Origin: Apus apus
Taxonomy: Eukaryota > Chordata > Aves > Apodiformes > Apodidae
DNA: 64,000 nucleotides
NCBI RefSeq assembly: GCF_020740795.1
Contig: NC_067284.1
Coordinates: forward strand, 96,029,440 to 96,093,439
Direction of reading: 5' to 3'
Made by a program: the position numbers and the translations under genes. Positions within the stretch are counted from its first letter, which is position 1; each line of letters starts with the position of its first letter. The notes beneath the pieces are model-generated. The model saw only the letters and a list, made by a program, of their open reading frames with translations. It did no database searches and had not been told where the DNA came from. Below, piece by piece: positions 1 to 12,800 of this stretch.

Positions 1-512
1 TAGAATCACAGAATGCTAGGGGTTGGAAGAGACCTCTGGAGATCATAGAGTCCAAGCCCCCTGCTAGAGCAGGACCACCTAGGGAAGGCCACACAGGAAC
101 ACATCCAGATGGGTCTTGCAACTCTCCAGAGAAGGAGACTCCACAACCTCTCTGGATAGCCTGTTCCAGTGCTCCATAACCCTTACAGCAGAGAAGTTCT
201 TCCTCATGTTGAGGTGGAACTTCCTGTGTTCTAGTTTGTGTCCATTGCCTCTTGTCCTATCACAGCGCACAACTGAAAAGAGATTGGCCCCTCCTTCTTG
301 ACACCCACCCTTTAGATATTTATATACATTAGTAAGATACCCTCTCAGTCTTCTCTTCTCTAGGCTAAACTGCCCCAGGTCTCTCAGCCTTTACTCACAA
401 GGAAGGTATTCCAGTCCCATTGGACTCTCTCTAGTAAATCCCTGTCCCTCTTGAAGTGGAGAGCCCAGAACTGGACACAATACTCCAAATGTGGTCTCAC
501 TAGGGATGGGTG
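1..512 (-). mobile_element. CR1 LINE fragment, inverted, 3' end at window start
   Basis: The plus strand begins with the reverse complement of the CR1 3' terminus (TAGAATCACAGAAT) and runs backwards through the 3' UTR and the end of ORF2. Read on the minus strand, positions 270-79 encode a broken ORF2 C-terminal piece with the typical [17 protein letters not shown] string. The match fades after the 'ccaaatgtggtctcac' segment near 500, so the copy is 5'-truncated, as is usual for CR1. It lies in a ZC3H12D intron or flank. It is a non-functional relic. Confidence 0.9.
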
Positions 513-3446
513 TGAGTGTGATCACAGGTCGTTCTGCTGATGATCTCTTTAGGAAACAGAGACTGGAAACAGGAACTCTTAAGAGGCAGGATGGGAAATA
601 CACAGAAGCTAAGCCAGGACACCAAAAGAAAGGGACAAATCCTCAGTAAAGATGGCCACAGGCAACTCCATTTTTATCTTGCTCTAGTTGGTGGATTTTG
701 TCTTCTTTGCACAGACAGGTAGGAAAACCCTCAGACAGGCACTGTAGCAGACACAGGCAAAGAGGGTTCTGGAGAATTATTCAAAGCAAGACACAAAACA
801 ACCTCAAGAAAAACAATTAGGGAAAAAAAACCTCAAGAAAAACAACTAGAGGTGATACCCTTCCTGAGTTTCTCCCTCCGCTATTGGAAGTTCTTACTGC
901 ATGTTATTCCCTTATCTCAAATTTGACTACAGTGCAGAGTATGTGTAACAGAAGGTAATTTGTTAATTACCTCTGCACAAGGAAACAAAAATAAACACTA
1001 CATAAAGTCCAAAAATGGATTAATGCCCTCAGTATATACAGAAACCTCATCCTTGTACTTTGAGCTTTCTGGATAACATCATCACAGCCTTACTCAGGCT
1101 TTCACCTCTGCAAAACGTATTCTTGGTTACTACACTTACCTGCAGTGACAGATCAGTCAAGGACAATGACACAGTCTTATCCCCACTTCATCCCACAGGA
1201 ATTCAAGTCTAGGTTTTGCCTATAACAGCCTCATAATCAAAGCTACATCTTACACCCAATACAAGTTTCAGTGCTGAAATAATGACCACAGATGAAGAAC
1301 AGTGCAGTTTGGAGGAAGAAACCCAGTTGTTTGTTGATAGCTACCCAGGCAGCAAGAAGTCTTTAAAAAAAACAGACCCACCCAATAAATGATCTGAGTG
1401 CTCCATTCTAGAGGAACTGTTTTGTTTGGTTATAAAGGATATAACCAGGATAGGGATGAAGTCACCTGGACAGGTAAATTGGAAGTGCAGGAGACTTTTT
1501 CAGATAATTGCCTTTAAAAGGAAGTCCAGGTACATCTTTAATACCACAACTCAAACAAAGTTCAACAACCTCCTGCTTTAACATTTACTACTTACATATC
1601 TATAACCTTGTCAGATTTAGGAAATTAATCATGGATGTATCCCCAGTGCAGAAGGCAAAGCACTCAAGCAGAAGTGATTTGGCCAAAAGACCAAGCAGAA
1701 CAAGTGAGAAGAGGCACCTGGAATAGTTTCTCAGCATTAGCACTTAATCCAGGTGCTGCTGCATTGCTGCAGCCAGACCTGGGGAAGGTGTAACTAAACC
1801 AGTGTGGACCTGCACAGTGCCTGGCAGTGTTGACACAATGGAGCCCCAGGCAGGGGCTTCAACACTGTTCATTCTCCCTGTGTGGTGAATATCTGTCACC
1901 TGACAACAGACTGGCTCCTGTCACCATCCCCACACGGTCCTGTAGTCCATGGACCATCATCAATCTCAGAGCTCTCCCAGAGTACTCCAGACATGCACTA
2001 TCTCATTCGCCACCAACCTACTCTGGGCCTCCTGCTCAGTGACAAGGCTGCATCTTCTGCCATCTTGGAAAGCACACTGTTCTCTGCCTTGTCCATTGCT
2101 GCCTGTTCTGAAAAAGCCCTGGGAAACTGGTGAGGACAAGGTTGTGCCAGGAGACTGGAGCACGTCTAGTCAAGGGTAGCATTGCCCCTAACACAATGAA
2201 AGGGTAGGGGCTCAGCTCAGCCAGTCTGCATGGATGGGTGCTCACAGAGAGATAGGAAGGACACCTTAAGGATGGTCTAGGGTTAAAATACTAATGAAGG
2301 CAGGAGATCCTAACACCTGGCTACCAAGGTTATGGTCCAGCCAAGGCTAAGTGATGTTGTGCATTTCTCACTCCTCATGAGCTGCCCCAACCAAGGAGCC
2401 CCTCATTTTTTTATGGCATTTCTCCCTTCATCCAGAAGATGGCATGATTTGCTTAGTCTCCGGTTGCTGTTGACTGTGCTTGGTCCCTTTGCTTTCTAAG
2501 CAGAGATGTGGTCTCCTCTCATCTCACAGCAAAGCTACAAAGTAGGAAGCCCCCCACGGGGATGGGCCATTCTGAGCGGAAAAGGAAGTTAACAGGGAAA
2601 ACCGGTGGATAGCCAGCTCATTCTGGACTCTCAGCTGCCAGCACCTGTGGCCATTTGTATTGCTCAGGTAACCAGAGGCCAGCCCAGCACTGTCTTTGGA
2701 CTTCCCATCCACATGGATGTGCTGGGCTCCCCATCGGTAACGGGGCTTTCACAGTGTCAGGACACTGCTTAGGAGAGGTAACTGGCCAGTTACCATTCCC
2801 CAAAACCAGAATTAATTAAGGGGGAAATGAAACTATTCAGTACAAGTCAATGATGCTTTAATTCCCTGATCTTTCCATAAAAATGAAGCCAAACTGAAAA
2901 TCAACAAAATTATATAATCTGGAAACATTGTTGGGGTTTACTTGCCATTCAAAACAGTACAACTGTGATGTTGCTAGGAAACACAGTCACCTATCTTTAT
3001 TTTCCCTCTATTTCTTAGGTTAGTTGGGCTGTTCTCTCTATCTGTTTATCAGTTTTTCCTAGAAACACCTCAGCATACAGATTAAGAAATCCTAGGTACC
3101 CATTTGAAAAGGCAGGGAAACGTCAGTGGTGAGCTAGTAGGGAGAGTGAGCTGCTGAATCACTCTGCCATGAGCAGCAGTGGTTAGCTGGCTGCTGGCTT
3201 CTGAAAGGTCAACATGCAGAGCGAGCCAGTGATTGCATCTGGCATGTGTGTTTACAGGCATAGAGACAGCAGGTCCCCAGAAGCTGTGCCTCAGCCGAAG
3301 GGCAGGACTGAGCAGTGGTTCATACCTTACACATCAAACACATCAAGGCACCCCTCGCCTGAAGAAAAAGGATACTTCAAGCCATCAGCTTTAAAATTCA
3401 AAATCTTCAGAGGAAGAGAAATCTCTTTTTAGAAAACAGAGCTTAC
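513..3446. other. ZC3H12D intron sequence, nothing recognised
   Basis: This stretch lies downstream (minus strand) of the only ZC3H12D exon in the window. I searched the minus strand for the next PIN-domain exon, which should begin with a SHGNKE-like sequence, and did not find it. The remaining PIN, CCCH zinc-finger and C-terminal exons are therefore probably beyond the left edge. Short open frames here overlap on both strands and resemble no protein I know. Confidence 0.6.
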
Positions 3447-3839
3447 CTCATTGCAACGTTGCTGCCATCAATCACAATGGGTCTGAAGTGATCAGAAGAA
3501 TCACTGTCATCTTCTCCAAGCCACTTTGACCCTGGTGTAGTGCTACATGATCCACGGGCAACAAGTTTTAGTGTGGAAGGCTGAGCCTGGGTGTCCAGAG
3601 CTTGAGGTTTGCTTCCCATCCGAATCAGCTCTTTCAGCACATCATCTTCCAGGGCCTCTTGGCCAAGGTTGTCCAGCACTTTGCAGATGTCCTGCTTACC
3701 ATAGCCCAGCTTGCAGAAAAAATCCAGCTTGCTCTGGTGCACTTCCACCCCTGCAGTAGAAACTTTTCTGGAGCATGGTGATACTGGTTTGTTGGAAAGT
3801 GAACTGGCCAGAGCCATCTCAGCAGGCATGTACGTTCCT
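3447..3839 (-). CDS. ZC3H12D: ZC3H12D (Regnase-4 / TFL) N-terminal exon, partial gene
   Basis: The family comprises CCCH-zinc-finger endoribonucleases that degrade inflammatory mRNAs in the cytoplasm. The exon reads from a first in-frame ATG at 3829-3827; a TGA lies 12 codons upstream. A UBA-like region follows (about residues 33-73, KLDFFCKLGY...DDVLKELIRMGS), then an acidic serine-rich linker, then the first strand of the PIN/NYN nuclease, RPIVIDGSNVAM. Asp121 there matches the first catalytic acidic residue of the family. A TTTTAG acceptor lies at 3840 and a donor (ATGAG|GTAAGC) follows 3447, leaving phase 2. The family assignment is firm; the choice of the D paralogue rests mainly on its position next to PPIL4. 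The predicted N-terminus is about 28 residues longer than human before the UBA-like region, so the true start could be internal (Met5) or upstream via splicing. Confidence 0.88.
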
Positions 3840-6800
3840 CTAAAAGTGCTCCTGTCTTCCCAGCCTCATCCAACAGGCATCGGCTTTAAGTGGAGAAAAG
3901 ATTAGAAACAACAAAACACAAGCACGAAGAAAGAACCTGCAGTCTCAGTTATTTACCTAGTGCACAGCAAAGAGACTTTCTGGTCAGCTGCCTTCTCTCT
4001 GAAAAGACTGTCCACTCTTCTCTCAGCATGAAAACGTTTGCTGGTCCACACTTGTTTATAAAAGCACTGGAGTGTCCCATGCAATGTTTGTCACTCTCCA
4101 GGAGTTAGGTCAGACAGGTGTCACCCTCCTTCATGAGCTGTGCAAGCCTGTCTGCACAGTGACAGACACGCTGTCTGCGTAAGCTTGTTCTTCAGGCTTA
4201 TCTCACAGGAAATGATATAAAGGACGGTGTAACCGGGGATTTTCAGTTTGCTCAGTGTGGTTTGTGAGCCGCAGATAAATATCTTTTGAGTGTTGTTGGA
4301 TAAGCTCAGATGCCATAGCAACTTCACAAGTGTAGCAAGTTTCATCGAGTGATTTAAGGAAATAAGTTGTTTGCAAAGTAGCTGGGAACTCTGAACTATT
4401 TTCTGTAGTTTTGTCTTTCCTAGTATGTGTCTGTCTGTGCATACCCAGCCATGCCTTCTGACATGCTGTCACTCATCTGTTCCAGTGATGCCTGCACTTA
4501 CTCTTTTCCTTTTATTTGCTGTTTCAGTGAGGACTTTTATACTCAGAGAAGCAGCCTGGTTTTTGGAAGCTGTTGGGGCAGTGTTTGGAAGCAAGCAATC
4601 TGAAAAGCAGTTTCCATTCTATTTATTTTAAAGAGAAGCTGGTAATTCAGAACTCAGTGTGCAGAAGTAGCAGAAAGCTACTCCAAGCTTCTCCAGAACT
4701 GTGCTATTTCTAGCATAGGCAGTAAATGAAGGTGATGGGCAGCATATGCTGGCATAGCCAGAGCTGCTTCAGCCCGGGAAGCATGAGCCGGGGTGTTACA
4801 GGACATCCAGGGTGTCCTGTGTGTCACAGGACATCCAGGGTGACCACTCATGCGTCAAGCCAAACACCTTCTGACACTATTGACATGCTTGCACTGAAGC
4901 TTCTCTCACCACATCTCTGCAAGATTTGTGCTGCCTGGATAAAAGCTGTGGCTGGCTCATCTGCCCACACGTAGGATGTAGGGGTGGCCCTCTTCCTTTC
5001 ACTAATTGCAGTCAGCAAATGACGCAGAATTAACTGACCAACCAACCACCTCCATGACCAGCCCAGAGCCATAACCACATTGCACCCACACTCCCAGCTT
5101 GCCCTGCATGCTGCTGGCCCACCAGCCGCTCCCTGCCCAGCAGTGGGGCACCCCAGGAGCTCAGAAGCCAAAACCACTTGAAGGACAACACAGAGGGACT
5201 GGAGACAGACAGGGAAACGAGAGGAGCCCGAGATCAGCTCTCCCAAGGCAGTAGAAACCCCATGGGCTGTGGGGATCAAATGTGCATTGGGTTCAGTTAA
5301 TTTAAAACTGATTAGTTCAGCAGGAAAACCTGATGATTAGTTAATAACCCCACCTCATATGGCTTTGATCTTTACTTTTCTACTTAGCCTTATAATTTCA
5401 GGTATTCTACAGAATAAATGTGGCACTCTTTTAAAAGAGGCAGACAGTATGTCATATACATAAGGGGAAAGCAGTTACCATGTGTATTTTCCCATCTAAA
5501 CCAAAGTGTTGCTTATTTTAGCCAGTGGACTTGACCGATTTTCCTTACAGGTTTCTCCACAAGTGTAACAGTTTTTACATCTAATCGTTGTTTTTTAATG
5601 CACGGACTGAAGATGAATTTGCCTACTTTTTAGTTACTGAGATGGTTTCTCAGCTTTGAAATAACCGTTCTCTGAACTGAAATACAAGGATGTGTGTTTG
5701 TGCCTGAATAAAGCTGCAGCTGTCATGGCTAGGCTGGGATTGTAGCAAAGCTGAGCTCTGGGTTGCTGCCTGGCATTGATACAATGCACTATCAGCATCA
5801 CCAGCAACGTGATGGTTTTGCAAAGTTAACCACTGTATTGCTGCTGCAGTTTGGCCAAATATTATAAATAAGTAATATTGCTACTGCAGGGCTTCCACCA
5901 CAGAGAGAACAAGCTTGCAATCCTGAGGCAAAAGCCTTGGTGACAGGCAACACTGAGGTCACCCTTCTAAAGAATTAAAGGATAATAAAATCTCTAGCTT
6001 CCATGGTAGTAAACAGTCAGCAGTGTGCCCAAGTCCAATAGGTCAGTTGGGTGTGTATAACCAGTACAAAAACATATGAGAAGGAGAAATGGTGCATCAC
6101 AGAGTCCAGCTTTTGCTATCACAAACAGGTTGTGAAAGCCCGTTCATAAAAGGTATGACCTTTGTTTTCAAACTACTCTGATTTCCTTCTGCCACTTTCT
6201 CCCTGAGAGCCAAAGTATTCTCATTTCCTGGCTAAATTTATCTACAGGTAGTGGTGTGCCTATCCTATACTATAGTCTGAAAAGCATCCCTCTCTGCAGT
6301 TGTGCCCACTCTTGCACGCACGTGTGCACACACACCCCCAGAGGGACCCGCTTTAGTGACATTTCCAAATTTCTATTTTAATTGTAACTATCAATATAAA
6401 ACCCTACTTTTGACCAAAAAATTTAGACCAGTCAAGGTTTTTTGTTTGTTTGTTTTGTGTTTATGGGGTTTTTTGACAGAATTGGAAGATTAGAAAATAA
6501 TAATTTGAAACTTTTGTAAACACTTTCCACAATGTAATGTTTATATTCTAATTCCTCATCTTGAATGACTGTAAAAATGTTTGCTCTGTGAACAGTCAGA
6601 GCAGAACCAGGTGCCCCCCCAGGGGTGTGTTTAAGCAGCCCCTTCCATGACCTCAGGCTACAGAACCACAATAAGAACCAGTTTGAGCCAGTGGGAGCTG
6701 GGGTTCCTCAAGGCCTCCACCAAAGCCCCATCCTGCTGCAGCCAGCACAGAGGAGATGCATCCCCAGCCAGACCTGGCACTGGTCAAGGCAGAGCAGGTT

Positions 6801-9800
6801 CGGGTCTTCTCGAAACTAGACATGCATGCCAAGTAGCACTAGGAGTGCAGCAACAGGTCCCTGCCACTTTTGTGTTCCCCCTCACACCGTAGGCCTGGGC
6901 TGCCTCTTCTTCCTCCTCCATCCCTGAGAATCATGCCATAAACCACCGCAGCCCACTCAAGCCCTGCCATAAGCTGGTTTTCTGAAAGAAACCAGGCTGC
7001 TCTGCTTTCAGAAAAATTTTTACTTTCACTAATTAGAGATGCACATAAACTATTAATAACAAGCCCAGTCATTTGTTATCTTGATGACTTAGAAAAAGTT
7101 TTGCCTTTTTCTTCCCCAGCTCCCTGCTGCATTTGCCAAAACCAGGAAACACCAACACGGGCAGAGCCGGCCGTGCTCGGGTAGCCCTGCTTGCTCTGCA
7201 CCTCACCTGACAGCTGCAGGTTCTGCGTCCCAGCAACACGGTCCCAGCCTTCACCAGCCAGAAGCTGGATTCAGAGTGGTACTGGACTCACAAGGAAGTT
7301 GTCAGCCCATATTTAGAGGCTTTATGGCAGGGCTGATATCAACTGAGAGCAAACAAGTGCAGTGAGCAGGTTAGGGCTCCTGTGCAAACGTCTGGCTTCC
7401 TCATTTGTCTGGCTGAGCTCTCACTTAACTGTACAGGTTGATAAATTTTCACTTCACTTTTCAAAAGGGAAAAAAAAACAACAAACAACCAAACCACAAT
7501 GAACTTCCCAACACATCTGTGTTCTGAGTCACAGGCAAAGATTAGTCAAACCCACGCAGGGATACACAAGACTGGGCAGTAACGAAACAGCATATAAATT
7601 CTAAGGCAAATGAAGTTTTCCGCCAGGGATGTTTTAACAAGTTATTTCAGCCTCATTCCCCTTGGGTCTGGCAAATTTCTGACCTTCAGAGACACATGGG
7701 AAAAAAAAAATCTTTACAAAATCAACATTTTGCTTAGCACCTGATATTGCAAAGCCTTGCTCAAACACCCACATCTGAGGAACCTGCTCTGGGAGACTAC
7801 AGTAAAATACCAAAAAACAAACCAACTCCCCCAACCTACTGTGCCTCGATTGAAAAACTGCTTCAGAGACATGCAGCCTGTCCACAGCAAAGCTCAACAG
7901 GCACTTACCAGTAGAAACCAAGTTTTCTTCTGTTTGTTCCTTACCTTCCTGCAAATAAATGTGCCCCGAGTCTACTTCTAGGCAGCAGGAAGTGTTGGAG
8001 ACTTAAGGTGGGGTTAAACCTTTGGATGCTGCTGGCATGATGCCTTCTGCCCACAGGGCTGGGGGGTGTGGGGGCGACGGAGAGCACCTCTGTCACTGTC
8101 GCAAGGTGCAGGGCTGCCCTTTCCAGGTCAGAAATTCCTCCGCCCCCCCAAATTGCACACTTTGTGGGAGGAAGCAGGGTGGCCTAACCTTTTGTAGTGG
8201 CATCCTGTTTAACCCAAAGACTGGTTGCTGGTAAGCAAGCCTTGCCAACTGCTTCCCGCCAATAGTCATCCCTTTGCATTGCATCCAGGCTCCTGAAAAC
8301 ATTTTGGGAGCCAGGCTGCCCTGCTGCTGTGCAAAGCAGCACCGGGCAGTTGCAGGATGAAAGGGCAGCAAACCACCTCATCTAACCTGCCACTGGCACA
8401 AAACTTCCTCTGATTCTCAAAGGTCTGGCTGAGCACTTTAGTGGCTACAGAAATAGGAAAGTTTTCCTAAGGTCACTCCTGAAGAAACATGTTAGTTTGC
8501 TGCTGCTGCTCCAAACAGCTGTAGGGACAGAACATCCAGAGCCCTCGACTCCACATCTCTGGAGAAGAAGGATCTTTGATCCATTTAAACTTGCAGAATG
8601 ACACACAGCTCGTCACAAGACTGCCACAGAGCAGTACTACTGGAAAGGAAAGAGAAAGTTGCTGCTATTTATAATCCAGGAAAGCAACAGAGCAAAGCAT
8701 ATGACATTGCATAGTATCGTTCTAACTCCTACTTCTCAGTCAAACACTTTTTTTCCTACATAAATAAGAACAAAGCAGAGCTTATAAAAATAAACAAGAA
8801 GGAAATCAGATAAGAGAATTTCACACTTGTGTTTCATTTGTAATGAAATTACTAAATCCATCTACTGTAAAAAGCAATAGACTTTAACATCATTCAAATT
8901 GTAGTCAGCCAGGAAGACCCTTACTCAATCTCTGGAATCTGTCAAGGGCCTTTACCTAGACGATTGCTGGATGAGAGACAGAAGACCAAGTGAAATAAAG
9001 GATCATGTTTCATTTTTCAAATGGTCTCAGACCCTATCATTTGCCAGTGCAGATAAATATTTGAGCAACCAAGGCTGTGGTTTCATAGATATTTCCTTTC
9101 CCTGCTGTGCTCCCTGGTGCTGACAAGCACACTGAATTTTCCCAGCACAAGGATTTTTTGCTCCTCAATGGTATTGTGATGCTCCAGAGGGAAAGCGCTG
9201 CAGTAGGAGAAGCTTTTAGAGAAGCTCCACTGTGCTAGTGGGTGCTCTTCTTTTGAGCTGAATACTGAGGATCTACTGGTTTGAAAAAACAACTAGACCT
9301 TCACCAGAAGGAATCATTACCAACCTCAAAGCACAACAGCCTTGTTGTGGCAGTTCCTGGAGGCTAAGAAGAGGACCAAGCACTTTCAAGGAGGCTCCCT
9401 GTGCAAAACCACAGGTATTTTGGTCTACACACCCCAGTGAGCTATTTGCTTTGCTAAAGGAAATAGTCATTTATTGCATCAGCACTAGAGAAAAATCATT
9501 ATTATCATCTTCCTCATCTGAAAAATTTCACCTGCTGGGAAAAATCAAACTAGTGTAGGTTGCTGTAGTATCAGTGAAAATTATTTAGCCCCTAACCAGC
9601 AGAAGACAGTCAAGATAAAGCAAGTGCTTGATCAAATGCAGGTCTAGTGCCAGGAATATATTAAATACTGTCTGGAACTAATACATTCCCCATCCTGCCT
9701 TGAGTGAGAGTGTCTCCCCACTGCCTGCTACAAGGCTGGGATCAGACCCTCAAGCCATCCTGCCTCAATTCAGTCTCCTGGTTCACTGAGAACAAGTGAC

Positions 9801-12800
9801 AGTTGCACAGTACAAGCTGTGACACACTATTAGGCAAAGTCTAGATGTTTCTTGCCAGGGAAATTCTCTCCCTGTTGGAGACACTAGAAATTTTGACTTG
9901 GAGACAGGTTTTCACCCCAAAAAAGGGGTTAATAGGTCCTGCTGGAGTGCCAAATCAGTTACTGATGAGGAACCCCATATTCAGGATGGTAAAGAGCCAG
10001 TATGTTTAGAATAAATATTTGTACATGCTACCCAGAATGACCACCTTTCCTCCCTCCCCAAAACTATGTCCCAGTAGTGAGCATTCCATCTGACCACAGA
10101 ACAGGGAAAACAGAGAAGAACTGACTTCAATAGTACAGACAATGGTAACTTCTTTTGCTTCTTGGAAAATTACAGTCCCATCTCATGATTTGATGTTGTT
10201 TTTTGCCTAAAATGTATTTTTTTTCCCTCTGCCTTTTATATAAAAAGATATTGCTATTACTCAAGTGTTGTCCATTCGGCTTATAATAAAAAGTACCTTC
10301 TACAATCAGAAAGTCCCAAACAACTTTCAAGTTCAAATGTTTACTTCTGTTTAGCTTCAGAGTTCAGAAAGCACTTGGAACCATATCTAAGCTTCGATGA
10401 TTTATCGTGTGCTTGGAAGACCTTCACCTTAGCATGGTTTACTGCTGCCTTTAACACAGCTTCTGCATTTAACCAAGATGCTACTGACTTGCTCACCAGG
10501 AAAAAACACATTCTGTCAGCAACCAGACCAATAGTTTCACATGAAAATACTGCCCTGTAGCTAGTTTTTACATAATTCTTAGCATAATTCAACATTTTTC
10601 AAATTTTCAAAGTGCTTATGCTATCCTTATAGATAGTACAGGCACTGGCATTATCCATGCTCTAGGAAGCTCAATAGCAAAACCTGCAATCCTGTTGTTA
10701 AGATTTATACCAAAAAATACAGGCTATAGGAGGGTGAGATGAACAACGATTAGAGCACCAACAGACTGAAAAATGCTTCTGAACTTCTAGAAACTTTCAA
10801 ATGCAGCTTCTTAAATGTGCCATTAAAAATGTTGTTCAAATAACTAGCAGGGAGGGGTGTGCTTTTTTGTTGTTGTTTTTGTTTATTTGGATGGGTGGGG
10901 GTGGGTTTCTTAGAGAAGTGGAAGGAAGCAGGTGCAGTTTTACTTACAGAGAGTAAAGAATCTTGGCAGCCCAGAACAAGGGACACATGGCACGCTCTTC
11001 CATCCATGCATGGGACTACACAGAACAACTCTTCCAGCACACATCCCAAAGGAAGAGCCAACACACCGAGGTATTCTGCCAAAACGGGATTTTGATGAAG
11101 AATGCTTATGTCACCAGCTCCCCAACCCGCCCAGAGCACAGCTTGGATTTATGCTCAAGGAGTTTCATAAACACACTAATGATCTTTGAGCAAAGAAAAA
11201 CAGGAAGCCACCGGCACGGCAGAGCACGCGCCAGGATGAACAGAGGGTGATCAGAAATGTTCTGGGGTAACTGCTTACCACGTCATGCTCGTTCTACTGA
11301 CTTGTGTGATGTCCTTGGGATGGAAGAGAGATCTTTGTTGCAAGACCCCAGCCTGTCTCACTTGTCTTTAGTGCTTTTAGACCAGACCCCACTCATAATA
11401 TGGTTTTGGTCAAGTCCACCTCAAGCCTACAGCAAACTAAAGGAACTGCAAGCGTGACTACAGAATAGGTCTACCAACTTCCTCATATCCATGGCTACAA
11501 CAGCACACAGAGCCTGCATCATGTTATGGTTTCAGAGAAGGGAATCTAATAGAAAACTGTAAGGAGCTGATTTTTAAGCCTTCGACCTCTGAACAGAGAA
11601 CCTAAAGCATGATGAGTTCCCCTGCAAACAGGCCTCAGCTAAGTCCTAGTGAAGAAGCTAGTGTTTCTGCTGCGACATTTTCCATGTTACAGAGGAAGGT
11701 GGGGTATTTTGTTCTGTTTTGTTTAACTACCACAAGCACCAAAGGTCAATACTGAAACTGGGGCTGGAGATAGATTGACAAAAAGGAAATTAGGATAGGG
11801 AAGTGTGAACTCATTAGAATAAGACAAGCCAACTCTTCAACTCCCAGATAATTATAAGTCCTGTCCACTCCAGCGTCTCCAGCAGGTCAGCAGCAGCAGG
11901 AAACGTGTGGTTTCAGCTGACCATACAGTTCATTCATGTCGTTTCCAGAAGAACCACATGTACACAACTATCACTTCCAATGACTGTAGCAGTAAATCCC
12001 ACCTAACTTGAAAGAGTGCTCAGCACTTCACCTGTGTACCAGGCGAACTGTGATCCTTCCAGAGTGGCAGCAGACTAGCCCAGAAATTCAGTTTTATTTA
12101 GCAGTACCTAAAATTAAGTACCTACCTCCAAATAGGGAGCTTTTGTGCTGTCACCTACCATGTTTGAAAGTTTTATATAAACAGTTAATTTCACCCATCT
12201 GAAGATACTGGATATATTTTTAAAAGCACTAAGGCACACTGAAAATCGAGAGACTTGAAATTTGCCACCTATGCAAATTTACTATTTATTTCTATGCTCT
12301 AGTCATATGAACATTCAGTTCTTAAGCATTTACCAGTTGTGAGAAAAAAGCCATTTCTGCTGCTGAGAAATGAGCACATTTGTCAGGAAAAGGGTGTTTG
12401 TTTTTAAATGCCAAGGTCTGTGGGTCCCACAGGTGGCTGGGGGCTAGCTGAAGCCTGCTGAAACTCTTTGTGCTGTTGACTCACCGGTATCATCGCTCTC
12501 CTAAGAGGACCTCTGGTGTTCACCAGGAATCCAGCTTTTTCTCAGAGTGGAAGCTTTTTGTCTCCTTCTGTGACTGCCATTTCCTTAAAAACAGCAGGAA
12601 GTCAAGTGCTTTTGCATCTCCACATCCTTGTCAAATTTGGCCAATGTTTTTGCACATCAAAAACGTGCAATTGGAAAGAACTGAGGACAGTATGGCAGTG
12701 CAAACCTTTCTTCTTTAACAAAGCAGAAAACCTGTTGTCTCAGCAGCACTACCCCAAATGCATCATATCCTGGTCTAGCACAGTTCTTTGGAAGTCTTCT

